Shown: positions 46,927 to 63,969, counted from the first letter of the stretch. The stretch is 64,000 nucleotides of DNA from Neoarius graeffei (GCF_027579695.1 NC_083587.1:8478501-8542500); one strand, 5' to 3'. The notes: generated from the letters alone by a model not told the origin. Program-made: numbers and translations.

Positions 46927-47669
46927 ATAATTGCCAGCAGTGCTTGATGTCTAAAGCATGCAGTCAAACTCATCCTACCGTGCTTCATATTAAGGGGCAT
47001 CTTGCAACTCTGGAACAATCAAAGGAACCATCCAATAATCAGTTGACCCCACTCAAAACATGTAGCCCAACAGGGGCCGGTAACAGGCAGAAGAACTAGC
47101 CTCCTGTTGCGGACTATGGGTAAGAAAAGATTGTTCCAGCCTATTCTTTGACTGGTTAAGAGATAACTGGTCTGGACAGCAATGATTTTCACATCCTTCT
47201 CAAGGTTTTTACACAGAAGGAAATGCCTGTCACTGTAAATGATCTGGTAACTCCTGAAGACCTGACTAATTGGCCATATTTGTCAAAGGTGTACATCCCA
47301 AGCATTAAGGCAAATGTTGTGCTGTTAATTGGTATCAATGCTCCCAAGATAATGGAACCTTGGGAGGTCATCAACAGCTGTAGGAATGGTCCATATGCCA
47401 TTAAGACATTGCTGGAATGGGTCATCAGTGGGCCACTGACTAGAAACAATGACAACTTGGAGCAACGGTTTCTTTCTTCTACAACAAACAGGATTTCTCT
47501 GTCCAAATTGGAGAAAATGCTGACCGATCAGTACAACTTTGTAATTAAAAGGGGGTACATTTCTGTTTTTCATGTATTTTGATCATGCATTGCATAAAAA
47601 GTGGGATTTTCCTCACCGAAACAAAATTGTCTTGTTTATCCATCATTCAGTGCAGGCACAATCTTTTAC

Positions 47670-47741
47670 AGGTTCCACCAACATTTGAACTCAGATGCCT
47701 GGATTCACCATCCAGAGTGCTAACCATGACACCATGGAGCC
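47670..47741 (-). pseudogene. Degenerate tRNA-Gln-like sequence (right arm)
   Basis: Mirror of 30617-30688, with the same disrupted anticodon loop. Confidence 0.7.
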
Positions 47742-47967
47742 AAATCATTCAGCACTTGTGCTTTTTGGAAGATCAATACAGACATATAGTGGCCAATACC
47801 ATTGAAGCTGCGATGATATTGCAATAAAGCCCAGATTCAAAATTGCAGAACTGGCCCGTACCCATCTTGAAAAGAAGTTGTTTCATGGTGATGGACACAA
47901 AGGGTTTGGGACATAAAAGCTGGCTTGACCAAAAGGAGTCTTCTGTTGAGACAGTCTGTGCATGTTA

Positions 47968-48669
47968 GGCCAAGTTTACATTAGACCGTATCTGTCTCGT
48001 TTTCTTCGCGGCTGCACTGTCCGTTTACATTAAAACGCCTGGAAATGCCGGGAAACGGGAATCCGCCAGGGTCCACGTATTCAATCCAGATCGTGTCTGG
48101 TCCGGTGCTGTGTAAACATGGAGGATACGCGGATACGCTGCGCTGAGCTCTAGCTGACATCATCATTGGACAATGTCACTGTGACATCCACCTTCCTGAT
48201 TCGCTGGCGTTGGTCATGTGACGCGACTGCTGAAAAACGGCGCGGACTTCCGCCTTGTATCACCTTTCATTAAAGAGTATAAAAGTATGAAAATACTGAT
48301 GCAAATACTGCCCATTGTGTAGTTATGATTGTCTTTAGGCTTGCCATCCTTCCACTTGCAAGTGGTAAGTGACGCGCATGCCCGATATGCACTGAGATAA
48401 CACACAGCGCCTCAGTCCGAATCACTGCTTGTGCACTTCACTCACGTGCTCTGTGAGCTGCGCAGGGCCGGAGTGCGCACCCTCCAGAGGGCACTTGCTG
48501 TTCAGAGCAGAGTGATTTGGAGCGCAGGATGCCTGCGGAGCCGAGCATATCCGTGTATTGGCGTTGCTGTGTGCACGCGAATCGTGTATTGGCGTTGCTG
48601 TGTGCACGCTAATCGTTTTAAAAACGTTAATCTGATGATCCGCTGATATGGTCTAATGTAAACCCCACC
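47968..48669. mobile_element. Harbinger-like MITE, full form (right arm)
   Basis: Partner of 29910-30390, flanked by TTA (47965-47967 and 48670-48672). At 702 bp it keeps about 221 bp of middle sequence (including CATCCACCTTCCTGATTCGC) that the left copy lacks. That same middle is present in the relative at 31432-32113, so the left copy has a deletion and the right copy has no insertion. Confidence 0.87.
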
Positions 48670-48700
48670 TTAGTTTGGAAGCTGCAAATGAAGGATTCAC

Positions 48701-48765
48701 AGGTTCCACTGAGATTTGAACTCAGATCACCGGATTCAGAGTGCTAACCATTGCACCATGGAACC
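48701..48765 (-). pseudogene. tRNA-Gln pseudogene lacking the anticodon (right arm)
   Basis: Mirror of 29814-29878, 65 nt, same 7-base loss. Confidence 0.75.
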
Positions 48766-48872
48766 CAAGTCAAACAGTGTGATTGTTTTAACCATCAAAT
48801 TACTAGCATCGACCTGGCAAAAAAAAAAAAAAAAAAACACAGACCAAGATGGACACAAGCCACAGTCCTTGA

Positions 48873-48945
48873 TGCTGAAATCTGGGCTTGAACCAAAGAT
48901 GCTTAGAGTTTCAGTCTAACACACTCCCAACTGAGCTATTTCAGC
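48873..48945 (-). tRNA. tRNA-Phe (GAA)-like sequence (right arm)
   Basis: Mirror of 29634-29706, with the same acceptor, anticodon and T stems and the same D-stem mismatch. Confidence 0.6.
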
Positions 48946-49159
48946 AACTCCTGGGGCAATTACGTCATGGCTCTATCCAAACAGCTGGATACAAAATTTG
49001 TCCCTCGTCAAATACATACAGCAAGCCGAAATTTTGTTTTGAGATTACATTAGAATATGTTACAGGCATTTAGCAGACGCTCTTATGGGACTGTGGTCGC
49101 AACAGCTCCAGTTCGAATCTGTGTGACAACACTGCTTTTTCCAGGTCACTCTTGAATGC

Positions 49160-49356
49160 TGGATGAGTGGAAAATATCGATGGACAAAAAGTGTTTGCCC
49201 ATCAAGTGGGCAGTCCTCACTCTCCGGTACTACCTTCTCGGACACCCGTTCACCCTCTGTTCTGACCAGTGGGACCACCACGCGGATCACTCTGGGTATC
49301 ACCCTTCAGCACTTTAAATTCAATTTGGCCTACAGACCGGGGGCTACATATGGTGG
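49160..49356 (+). mobile_element. Gypsy (Ty3-type) LTR retrotransposon fossil, RNase H piece (right arm)
   Basis: Mirror of 29225-29430. It shows IKWAVLTLRYYLLGHPFTL and FKFNLAYRPGA. A broken relic with no other Gypsy parts nearby. Confidence 0.65.
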
Positions 49357-49716
49357 TGGCAGATTACCGGTAATGCCAGGAAAATGACAAAAGGGAGGTC
49401 ATCAAGATTGATGTCCATTGACCTTCTCAGGGCTCCAAACCGGGTTTTTAGCCTACCAAACGCACATTCTATTACCATCCGTGCATAGCCCAAAGACATT
49501 CCAAAGTACTGCTCTTGGGCAGTGCTCCCCCCATTGGCATATTCTTTGATCAGATATGGGAGCAGTGGATACGCGGGGTCGCCCAGTAGGTAAATTGGTA
49601 TGGCCTCTTCATCAATAATTTGCCTGGGACAGGGTGGAATATTTCCATTTTTCAGGTATGTGTTTAGATTAGAATTTGCAAACATACGAGCATCATGGAT
49701 GCTCACCAGCCATTTA
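49344..49716 (-). pseudogene. Harbinger transposase, C-terminal half (right arm)
   Basis: Identical in protein to the left copy. It holds the second catalytic aspartate (LLGDPAYPL) and the glutamate ([13 protein letters not shown]), and is truncated after LPFVIF. Confidence 0.85.
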
Positions 49717-49788
49717 TTTTAACATGATGGTGGCGCTGGTAATGGTGACAGGCAGCAGCAGTGGTGCGTGAGCGTTGTGAGCATATGA

Positions 49789-51618
49789 ATGTCAGTGCAC
49801 TTTTTTAAAGCTCTAACCTCCTTGTTTTTTGTCTTTATCGTCATTACTAACAAGTTCGGACTATCATTACTATTTACTGCAACAATTACAATGACTTACC
49901 ACGGTATGTTGGGCCTTCTATTTCTCATCACTTTCTTCTGTCACCTACTGAGTGGATTATGTGGCCGCGATTTCCTGCTGCTTCTGCCGGACAACAACAC
50001 TGGCAGTGTGGATCCCTCATCCAGCTTCCCCATGGAGATCATCCGTCCAGTATACATCAGCGGTAACCAGGGCTGGGGTCCCAGGCCATTGAGGAAGAGG
50101 GGGAGACGGGGTAGTGTGCGCCAGAGACTGAAGAGGCAAGGCCACCGCCAGATTCCTCTGCCCACTGTCATCTTAGCCAACATCCAGTCACTTCGCAACA
50201 AGATCGACGAGCTCCAGGCAAACGTCAAGTTTTCACCTGAGTATAAGAACACTCGTCTCCTTGCCTTGACTGAGACATGGCTCAAAGATCATGACCCCCA
50301 GTCTGATTTGGGGATCGACAGCTTTGGGGAGCCTGTTTGCTTGGACAGAGATCCCTCGGTGACAGGTAAATCACTGGGGGGAGGCTTATGTCTCTATGTT
50401 AATAAGAACTGGTGCAGCACGGTGATAATCAGAGAGTCACTATGTACCCCCGACATTGAACTGTTGTCTGTGTCCCTTTGTCCATTTTATTTACCAAGGG
50501 AATTTCCACAGTTATTTGTAACACTTGTCTACATTCACCCAAAAGCTAACGCCGAGTTAGCAACCCAGGTTATAGTCAAGGTGCTGCAGCGGCTACAAGG
50601 GATTTCCCCGGATGCGCCGGTCCTTGTCATGGGCGATTTTAACCATTGTAAACCAGGGAAGTCCCTGTGTAATTTTTACCAGTATGTGACTTGTCCGACT
50701 CGCCATGGAAAATGTCTGGACCTCTGTTACGATTCTGTGAAGGGTGCTTACAAGTCCTTGCGCAGAGCCCCACTTGGTTTGTCGGATCACAATGCCGTGT
50801 ATTTACTTCCGTCCTATAAACCAGTCCTGAAGGAACACAAGCCAGTGAAACATTTGGTTCCGGTTTGGTCGGAGGAATCAATCCAAAGTCTACAGGACTG
50901 CTACAGCTGTACAGACTGGGCCTTGTTTAAGGAGGTCTGTACTGATCTAGATGATCTCACAGAGACTGTGTCAGCATATGTAATCTTCTGTGAGGACTTG
51001 GTTATTCCACTCAAACAGGTTTCTTTCTTTCCGAACAACAAAGCATGGATTTCAAAATCAGTTAAAAACTTAATAAATCAGTGTAACATTTGTTTTAATC
51101 AGGGGGACACTACTAAGTATAGAGAGCTACAAAAACAAGTTAAGAAAGAACTTAAGCTTGTCAAGTGTAGCTATAGAGTGGAGAACCTGCTTTGTGCCAG
51201 TTGCTCCTGCCCTGCATGGGAAGGGGTGAAATCCATGATGGGTATGAAAACCAAAAAATGTCCTATTTCCCATGGCAACATGTCTGACAATGAACTGAAT
51301 GTTTTTTATAATCGTTTTAATACACACAACTTTGCAGTGGAACAATCCCATTTTAAGGCTGTGATAGTGGGCCAAAATCCCATCCACATTGAGGAAGGTA
51401 TGGTCCGGAGACTTTTCCAGGGTGTGAAGGAGAGGAAAAGTCCAGGCCCTGATGGTATCAGTGGCCACTTACTCAAGAATTGTGCAGATCAGTTGTCTGA
51501 TATTTTTTGCTATATTTTTAGACGCTCCCTCCATCTCAATAAGGTCCCTTGCTCATGGAAAGATTCCATTATTGTCCCTGTCCCTAAAAACAGAGCTCCA
51601 AAACAGCTGAATGACTAA
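49789..51618 (+). CDS. LINE endonuclease plus N-terminal reverse transcriptase (right arm)
   Basis: A 609-residue frame with one residue different from the left copy. The endonuclease motifs TETWLKD, VMGDFNHC and GLSDHNAVYLLP are intact. It stops before the RPIAL motif, as in the left copy. Confidence 0.85.
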   Translation: MSVHFFKALTSLFFVFIVITNKFGLSLLFTATITMTYHGMLGLLFLITFFCHLLSGLCGRDFLLLLPDNNTGSVDPSSSFPMEIIRPVYISGNQGWGPRPLRKRGRRGSVRQRLKRQGHRQIPLPTVILANIQSLRNKIDELQANVKFSPEYKNTRLLALTETWLKDHDPQSDLGIDSFGEPVCLDRDPSVTGKSLGGGLCLYVNKNWCSTVIIRESLCTPDIELLSVSLCPFYLPREFPQLFVTLVYIHPKANAELATQVIVKVLQRLQGISPDAPVLVMGDFNHCKPGKSLCNFYQYVTCPTRHGKCLDLCYDSVKGAYKSLRRAPLGLSDHNAVYLLPSYKPVLKEHKPVKHLVPVWSEESIQSLQDCYSCTDWALFKEVCTDLDDLTETVSAYVIFCEDLVIPLKQVSFFPNNKAWISKSVKNLINQCNICFNQGDTTKYRELQKQVKKELKLVKCSYRVENLLCASCSCPAWEGVKSMMGMKTKKCPISHGNMSDNELNVFYNRFNTHNFAVEQSHFKAVIVGQNPIHIEEGMVRRLFQGVKERKSPGPDGISGHLLKNCADQLSDIFCYIFRRSLHLNKVPCSWKDSIIVPVPKNRAPKQLND

Positions 51619-51645
51619 AGGCCTATTGCCCTTACATCCCTTGTT

Positions 51646-52270
51646 ATGAAGTCATTTGAGAAGATAAAGAATGCACTATTATCCACTGTGAAAACCGGCT
51701 TGGACCCATTGCAATTCGCCTATAGGCCAGGTAGAGGGGTGGACGATGCCATATGCACTTTACTGAACTTGGTGCTCTCACACCTTGAGGCAGCTAACAC
51801 CTTTGCAAATCTTGTTTTTATTGATTTTTCCTCTGCTTTTAACTGTATCCAGCCACATATTTTAGCTAAAAGGTTAAAGAACACACATAACATTGACCCT
51901 GGTCTTATTTCTTGGTTGATGGGTTTTTTTAACCGTCAGATCCCAACGTGTCAGGGTCAACAATGTTTTATCTGATGCTCTGCTCTCCTCCACTGGTTCA
52001 CTGCAGGGTTGTGTTCTCTCCCCCCTTTTATTTGATTTATACACAAATTTGTGTCAAAGCCAGCACACAGGATGGCATATTTTAAGGTTTGCTGACAACT
52101 CTGTTATTGTGTCTCTTTTAAAGTCAGATGATCCTGATCATTGCTCAGTGGTGTCTGATTTTATTAACTGGTGTAAGTCATCCTTTTTAGACATAAACGT
52201 CAGTAAAACTAAAGAAATGATCATTGATTTTAGAAAAAAACAAAGATGTCATCTCCCCTGTATATATTAG
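51646..52270 (+). pseudogene. LINE reverse transcriptase palm, frame broken (right arm)
   Basis: Begins MKSFEKIKNALLSTVKTGLD. A T-run at about 51924-51930 is one base longer than in the left copy (seven against six), so the frame shifts before the SQRVRVN motif. The remainder, including LRFADNSVIVSL, continues from 52049 in another frame. The active box again has N in place of D. Confidence 0.82.
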
Positions 52271-52338
52271 TGATCAGGTAATTGAAGTTGTGGAGGAGTA
52301 TAAATACTTGGGTACCATAATCGACTACAGATTTACTT

Positions 52339-52818
52339 TTGACAAACATGTGGACACTGTATGCAAGAAAGCTCACCAACGTATGCATTTTTTATCATAA
52401 ACTAAGGAATTTTAACATGTACAGCAGTTTTATGAGAATGTTTTACAGTTGTTTTATTGAATCTGTTCTTACTTTTTCTTTTATCTGCTGGTTTGGGTTG
52501 CTGACACAGAAAAACAAGAACCGTATTTTTAACATCAGTCTCTGTAGCAAAATTGCCAATACTCCCCTGAACAATATCTCCATTCACCATAAAATCAGGT
52601 CACTCGAAAAAGCACAGGCAATTTTAGCTGACCCCAGTCACCCCCTGTTCTCAGAGTTCTCCCTTTTACCATCCAGACGCAGATTTGTTTTAAAAGGTTG
52701 TAGAACCAACAGATTCAAAAACTCATTTTTTACCTACTGTAACCGTCCTTTTAAACACTTCTTGATGAATGTTTTTATTGTTCTAATTATTTATGGTTGG
52801 TTAATGTCTCAATTGTGA
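52339..52818 (+). pseudogene. LINE C-terminal domain (right arm)
   Basis: 159 residues identical to the left copy, ending with the CRTNRFKNSFF region and a short hydrophobic tail. Confidence 0.8.
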
Positions 52819-53002
52819 CTGTATTAATTGTTGGTGCGTGTTTTTTCTGCTGGCTGCAAAATTAATTGCCCTCAGGGGACATTAAAAATACCTTGAACCT
52901 TTCACCACCACGTCCATTATTTGTAGTCACAGGTAGCTTGAATATTTAAAGTATACCTGCCTTTCCTGTTAATGTAATCTGTAGAACTGGCTGAAGGTTG
53001 TT

Positions 53003-53638
53003 TTATCTCTGTGTGTGTGCACCGTCTACAGCACCTAGACACTGGGGGAGGCCGTGCGCTTGCTGAAATCCGTGCACAAGCTGTTGGACAGCAGTTTCTG
53101 TTGTCGGCAGTCGTATGTACTTAGGACCAAGATGCACAGTAATCGCTTTACACACTTGTCTGATTATTATGGAAACCATCGACCTAGAGAGCCCGAATGT
53201 ATTTGCCGTTTTCCGTATTCTACCCTCATCAGCTAAATAATATGGGGTGCAGGCTACTAATTTTGTCAATACACTGACTGGGCTCTGCATGACAGTCGTC
53301 TGGCCTTCAATGTAGAGATGCAGTAACTCCGCAAGCGAGAGCAGCGATGATTGCGACATTCGGAAGTTCTCGTGCCATTCCTCCGGGAGAACAACTTCAT
53401 TTGTGAAGTTTAGCCACCAGGCAGCAGTTCGCCCGGGTCGGATCCAAAAGCGGCGGTGACATTGGTAAGCAGCAAGCCTTTGTCTTGGTGGGAGGAAAAG
53501 TGCCTGAAAAACTGCGACCCTCCTCGCAGTTCTTCTCCTCTGCTCCTCATAAAGCAGTTGTAGTCCTATTTGCAAATGCAAACAAACCAAAAGTGTTTGC
53601 AAATATGTAAAAACGACGACCACCCGTGTTGCATCCAT
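53003..53638 (-). pseudogene. Harbinger transposase, N-terminal half (right arm)
   Basis: 211 residues identical to the left copy, ending just after LGAVDGAH because of the same 2-bp gain. That shared defect shows the frameshift predates the arm duplication. Confidence 0.85.
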
Positions 53639-53872
53639 GAGACCATCAAACCAAAATACTGAGCGCCTGACGCAAATATTGTTCTGTGACGCATATCGTG
53701 ACGTCGGGAAAACCTAAAACTCCGTTTTCCACTATTTACACGCAGGCATGAAAACGGAGTTTTCAAAGATATCCGTTTTCAGTGACTGAAACCTCTGTTT
53801 ATGTGTAAATGAGAGGTGCAACCGCATAAATAAATGTGTCTTCATAGATATCCGGCTACGTGTAAACGCACC

Positions 53873-54767
53873 ATGAGAACGCGTGTTGCTTTATAGCTCT
53901 GCGGAACACTGGGAGCTGTTTGAGATGCGCTATCCTGGGGTTTAATATTGAAGGCACGTTCACGCTGTCCCTCTTCTTCCTCGTCACCCGCTTCCTCCTT
54001 TTCATCACTTTGTTCGCACTGAACCCATTTTATAACGCCATCCCAGAAGTCTTTGTAAAACTGAAATTTTGGTTCGTACCAGTCTGTATGATCAGCCTCT
54101 CTTTCAGAGTCCTCTTTTATCGATCTCTGTACTGATGCTTGCAAGTTATTAAACTCAACGAAAAATGCCTCAAATAACTTAATTTGTTTCTCAACAGTTT
54201 CTTTATCTTGGCCGGATTCAATAAGGCTGTTGATTTCGTTACGTTTATGTGTTAGAACACCAAGCTTCCCTCTGCGTGTTACAATTAACTTAAACAGTTC
54301 TCGTTCATTTGAGAAATCCTGGTCTTCAGTCTCTTCCTCAGTCATATTGAAACTTAACTCAAAAGCTTTAAACACAAAAGTTTGTTACTAACTTAAAAAG
54401 GTTGAACACAGCGCAGTAGGAAAGGCGAAAGGCAGCGCGCGCACAGGCCGGTTCAGTTTGTAAAGTGCGCGCGGCGGCTCAAGTTCAAATGCGAGCACGG
54501 CGGCCCGTTCAGCAGTTCAGCCTTATTCTCACCAACCAGAAAAGTCAGTCAATCCTACAAGCACGTAAATCCACATCCACGAACTCCTGACAAGTAATCC
54601 ACAAGCTTGCGACAACGCAGCTTCCAATCTTCCAAAACCGTGTGCCTGCTGGCGTCTCCAAGCTTCTAAACTTTCCATACACACTTGACCACTCATGCGC
54701 GCTCCGCTGATTAGCGCAGGTGAACCAATTAACCCTTTCATGTACCGGGCTCCACTTAAGGCCAAGG
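53873..54767 (-). mobile_element. BEL/Pao retrotransposon fossil, 5' part (right arm)
   Basis: Mirror of 23818-24712: LTR/leader-like region plus the gag-like N-terminal segment with RRGKLGVLTHKRN and ADHTDWYEPKFQFYK. Broken where Harbinger is inserted. It differs from the left copy by a handful of substitutions. Confidence 0.75.
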
Positions 54768-54771
54768 CCAA

Positions 54772-54940
54772 CATCTCATATCATCTCTAGCCGCTTTATC
54801 CTGTTCTACAGGGTCGCAGGCAAGCTGGAGCCTATGTTGCAACAGAAGGCTTGGTTCATCTTAGAAATGGTCAATGCACGACATAGGGGATGGCGTAGGA
54901 ATCCCCAAGAACATCACAAGAAACTAAATTGCTATAGAAC
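54772..54940 (+). repeat. Dispersed fish repeat (right arm)
   Basis: Carries TAGCCGCTTTATCCTGTTCT and the AGGCAAGCTGGAGCCTAT stretch; mirror of 23650-23817. Confidence 0.6.
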
Positions 54941-55036
54941 ATAATTTTTTGACACTGAATTTTCCCGATTCAGGGATTATTCTTTTGAGTACAAATTCCA
55001 ACTCTGGACCCACCAGAGAGGGGGGGGCGGGCAGGC

Positions 55037-55089
<53 letters not shown>
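55037..55089. repeat. GATA microsatellite, long allele (right arm)
   Basis: About thirteen ATCT units; the left partner (23532-23548) has about four. Confidence 0.9.
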
Positions 55090-55414
55090 AATTGTATCCA
55101 TCATTGGGCAAGGGCTTGGCTTGGGAAACAGAGAATTTTGAGGTCAAAAATCACAATCATTGCTGATCAGTGGTGAAGGTTTTGGGTTAAGAAGCAGAAC
55201 ATTTAGAGTTTAAAAACGCAATTATGGCTAGTTAAGTGGTTAAGGTCATGGGTCAAGAATTAGAGGGTTTTGAGGTTAAAACAGCAATCATTGCTAGTAA
55301 AAGGGTCAAGGTATTGTATACAAAATTAGAAGGCTCTGAGTGTAAGCAGCCAATCAAGCCAAGTGGGGGTATCCAGTCAATCAGACTTGTTTTAAGGGCT
55401 ATTCCCCACAAGCC

Positions 55415-55515
55415 CCGAACCTAACCATAACCTCTACACCTAAACTTAGCCGTGATCCCAGTACCCAACCCTAACCCCAACCCCTAACCTCTCAACCCTT
55501 AAACCTAATCTCAAC
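55415..55515 (-). repeat. Degenerate TTAGGG-like tract (right arm)
   Basis: CCCTAA-type variants (for example CCCAACCCTAACCCCAACCC), mirror of 23113-23208. Confidence 0.45.
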
Positions 55516-55765
55516 TACTAAAATCAAATCTTGGATCTAGACCTTCCCCTGATCCCGTTCCCGAACCCTGGTTGAGGACCATTAGACTGATCACCAACCC
55601 CTTCGACCAACATCCAGATTAAGGTACAGAAAGATTGTTTGCTTGGGAGTGTGGTGTCTGGGCTGTGGGGGGTGAGAGAGTAGATGGACTTTGGACAGGC
55701 CCGTGCAGAACGCAGGCCCCAGCTTTTGCTGGGGCAATGGAAAACTTTCACCCTACCCTAATCCT

Positions 55766-56749
55766 AACCAGAGGTAGCCTATTTTGGGGAGTGGGCCAAA
55801 GATAGCACCTTCTGGATCACCAAACTTTACTTTAGCATGCATATGAAAGTCACCATTTACATATACAAACTGACAATGATCAGTTAAATAAGACCTGAGC
55901 CAGCAGAGGACCATTCCTTTACCTCCAATGACATTTTCTTGCCTATCCAGCAGAATGGAATGATCAGTGGTGTCAAAAGCTGCACCAAGGTTAAGCAGCA
56001 CAAGCAAGGAGACACACCCCCGATCAGGAGCCATTAGTTGGTAATTTACTACATTAACCAGTGCTGTGGCTCTGCTATGATGAGATCTAAATCCTGATTG
56101 ATACCTTTTATGGATGTTATTCCCATGTAGATATGAGCATAACTGTTATGCCACAGTTTTTTCTAGGATTTTGGAGATAAAAGGGAGGTTTGATATTGGC
56201 CTATAATGGGACAGCTGACAAGGGTTGAGGTTAGGTTCTTTAATCAAGAGTCTGACAACTGCTAGGTAAAAGGATTTAGGTACATAGCCATTGCTAAAAG
56301 AATAACTGATTGTTTTTCAAAAAGAGGTTTGATTGCTTCTGGTGTTATTTGTTTAAAGAATCATATAGGTAAGGGGTGAAAAAAATCCCCACAAGTACAC
56401 AAGTTGAAGATTTGGATTGAATAAGTGAAATTAGTTCGGTCTCTTTAAGGAGTGTAAAACACAAATCATTGCTCATAGTGTTGGATACCTATCAAATTGT
56501 CGTTTCAAATTAATAGTTTGATATTTTTGCCTGATATTTTCAATTTTGCCATTGAAAAAAACTTCATTAAGCCATCGCTACTACATATTGAAGGTTTGCA
56601 TGTTTCTGTGGTGGTCTTATTCCTAGTTAATTTTGCAAAAGCATTCCATAAAAATGTAAGATTATTTTTATAATCTTCTATTATGGTGGAGAGAAACATT
56701 GAACAAACAGCATTAGAAGCTTGTCTCTGGAGTTCCAGTGGCTCTCATT
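55766..56749 (-). mobile_element. L2-like LINE fragment, shorter (right arm)
   Basis: Mirror of the reverse-transcriptase part of 21460-22862 (LLNLGAAFDTTDHSILLDR is present). It ends at about 56749 next to CATGCTTTGGTTTGATCGAC, where the left arm has about 822 bp more. The short shared bases at the joint suggest a deletion with microhomology in this arm. Confidence 0.78.
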
Positions 56750-57805
56750 CCATGCTTTGGTTTGATCGACATTTCCATTAAACATTAAAATCCTGATCAG
56801 TAATAATTCCATGAACAATTAGTCTCATGCTGCAGTACTACACTGATAAGTGTTACAGTTAAATCATTATTTGTATGTTGGTAATTAATGACTACTTAAG
56901 AGCAAAACATTAACAGTCTCATTTTAAACATCACTATAAGGTTACATATTTTAAAACAGTAATTGAACACTGGTCTACAGCCAAAATGCTTCTGAAATAA
57001 ATATAGTCAAACTTTACTAACTCTGGATCGCTGAGAACGAAAATGAAACTTAAAATTGTTCATTGGCTTGTTTTCAAGATTGGCTCTATGAATAAATCTA
57101 TGAGTGGGTTTGGATAGGACTTACTTTTTTGGCAAAACAATGAATGATGCAATCTGAAGCCGGTATTGCATCATACATGACATTATGTTATTCTTAGAAG
57201 TCACTGATGATGCAATCATAAGTCAACTGACATCACTCCGCTGAACAAACTGGTCTTATATCAGCTCAAAAAAAAAATTCATACAGTGCTATGCACTCGA
57301 GATCAAGTCTTTGCTTGACAAGAGATGCTCCGTTTCATGAATACAAGAGACAAGCTGCCAATAAATAAATAAATAAAAAACCCACTGCGTACACACAGAA
57401 TAAGGACGAAACTTATTCATTACTAATACATAATTGGTTTTTGCAATTTGGTTCATAATACATTTTATTTATATAAACTTTTTGCTGATTTTCTAGTGTT
57501 ACATAAAGAGAACAGGTGAAATATCATGTAAACCGACCATAAACACATGAAGAGACCTAGTTTTACAATTTATATTTAAAACATTACGATCTACACAATG
57601 TACATAAGTATAACATTTAAAATCTTAAATATCTTGGAAGCCACAGCCAATCAGCTGATTAGCTGTCACTTCTAATTCAACACACCAAATTTCATAATAG
57701 CCAATTTCATCTCTGAAGCAGACAACTTCTGAAAAATTGTTGACCAGTGTAACATGAAAAATAAAGTTCAAAGTACAGGTCATTTTCAGTCAAAACTTAA
57801 ATAAC
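56750..57805. other. 3' flank of the PRDM9-like array (right arm)
   Basis: Mirror of 19996-21045, AT-rich, no gene. Small substitutions relative to the left arm are more frequent here than near the axis. Confidence 0.5.
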
Positions 57806-57810
57806 CATAT

Positions 57811-62397
<4,587 letters not shown>

Positions 62398-63074
62398 AGT
62401 GCATATCCTGGACCAATTTATTTATTTTATATATGAAAAGTATGTCCCTTTACACATTCATCCAGAAGGGTAATTTTGCACAAGACCATCTGTTGACAGC
62501 AGAAAAAAAATCAAATAACAAAATGCGTCTGGAAAAATCCCAAGGGAGTCTGGAGCCAGATTCGTGACGTCACCTGCGGAAGCGTCAGTAGGCTGCGAGC
62601 GCTTGCACGGTTTAAGTGCACAGCCTGTGTAGACCAAGCGCTCCCATTTCTCTCTCATTGTCCAGTCTTTTGGGAAACGATAAGTACTAATCCCATCATG
62701 ATTGGTGTTGCTACACCCTCCTACGATACATCTATTAACCATTTTAATAATTACGTGATAACGTTGAAGAAATTTGCAGAAAACCACCAGGTCGTTTTCT
62801 CATAAACAAACCAGCGCTGATGTAGGATTCAGAGGGAGGCGTTCCGCACGCGACATCACGAAAATCAGTGTTTGCCGGGAAATTCAAATGTCAAGTTTTT
62901 CCAGAGGCAGACCGACTTGCCTCAAATGGCTTGATTTCAACTGAATTTTTCTGGTATTGCGCAAGGTAAAAAAATTTAAGAGAATGCAGAATGTTATAGA
63001 TATTTGACCAAAGTTTAATATAAAATAGGAGAATTACATTGATCTTGCTCCTGAATTTACCCGTGATATGCACT
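62398..63074 (-). mobile_element. Kolobok-like element reduced to a THAP exon (right arm)
   Basis: AGTGCATATC ends flanked by TTAA (62394-62397 and 63075-63078). 677 bp, a few bases longer than the left copy. Confidence 0.72.
62458..62742 (-). pseudogene. THAP domain, N-terminal half (right arm)
   Basis: Starts MVNRCIVGGCSN and keeps YRFPKDW and REKWERLV, like the left copy. A small difference in an A/T run changes the C-terminal residues (ends LVQNYPSG). The second Cys-His pair is missing. Confidence 0.68.
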
Positions 63075-63439
63075 TTAAGGAGCTAAAATTTAACATAATT
63101 AAAAAGATAAGTTCTCCATGGTATGACTCTTGTGGAATTATTGAATTCCATAAAAATACTAAAACTGTTATTGCTTGATAATATAACCATCACATATGCT
63201 CCTGAAATAAAGCAAATGTATTGCAATTGATTTTTATAATGGTTGATGGGTTTGATTGACATCTGCATTATCCAATTAACAACTTCGCTTGGTTCAGACA
63301 CACTGCATGTGTGTGTTCAACTAACTTCTTTCCAGCCAGCTGGTTATATTGCACTGAAGGTATTATAATGCCGCCCCCAGTGTTTCTGTAATATGGGGAG
63401 GTCTAACATTATCCTATATTATGTGTTTGCTGTGACAGG

Positions 63440-63887
63440 GCATTGCCCCCCCCCCCCCCGATTTCTCCCCAATTTTCTCCCTAATTTAGCCATGGCCAAT
63501 TCCCACCCATCAGACTCCTCTCCAGTATCACATAACAGCTACCAACCAGGGAGGGCTATCATGTGCTTCCTCCAAGACAAGAAACACCAGTTGACCATGT
63601 TTTACTCATACAATGTCAGGGGGCTGCAAAGCACACTCAGACGAAAGCCCAATCCACTTACTTCCTATTAAATGTGCTCTCTCACACCCATGACTGGCCA
63701 GTGTAACTGACAGGGCAGAGAAGAGAGAGCATGCCATTTCTCCCTCCCAGAGAGCCCAGACAATTTTGCTCTCTTGAGCTCCCAACCACAGATGATTGTG
63801 GCGTCATCAGGACTTGAAAGTGGCAATATCTGGATGATGGGGAGGATGACTGGGACAACACTTTTCTGCTGTGCCACTCGGGATCCA
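63440..63887 (-). mobile_element. tRNA-derived SINE (right arm)
   Basis: Mirror of 13512-13958, with a 6-bp insertion (in the CTGGGACAACAC region) and several substitutions relative to it. Confidence 0.75.
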
Positions 63888-63969
63888 CAGGACATGCATT
63901 TCACACTACTTCTAGTTAATCTGGGCATGATGAATAAAACTACAACAATATCTTGTGGTTTACTATATA

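Larger units (their letters stand above)
40160..47582 (+). mobile_element. BEL/Pao retrotransposon fossil in pieces (right arm)
   Basis: Mirror image of 30776-38210. Gag-like parts lie near 41844-42350 and 45574-46241, and the Pao-type protease region at 46930-47582. It is interrupted by the same four later elements (40410-41841, 42373-44477, 44483-45573, 46245-46926). Broken, old, and almost identical to the left copy. Confidence 0.8.
49717..52895 (+). mobile_element. Rex1/Babar-like LINE, nearly full length (right arm)
   Basis: Mirror of 25684-28862 with the same domain order. It differs by a few substitutions and two homopolymer length changes that alter the reading frames in the palm. 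Confidence 0.82.
49364..53872 (-). mobile_element. PIF/Harbinger element split by a LINE (right arm)
   Basis: Mirror of 24713-29215. Transposase halves are at 49344-49716 and 52896-53638, with the LINE between them and the TIR at 53852-53872 abutting the BEL/Pao fossil. Confidence 0.85.
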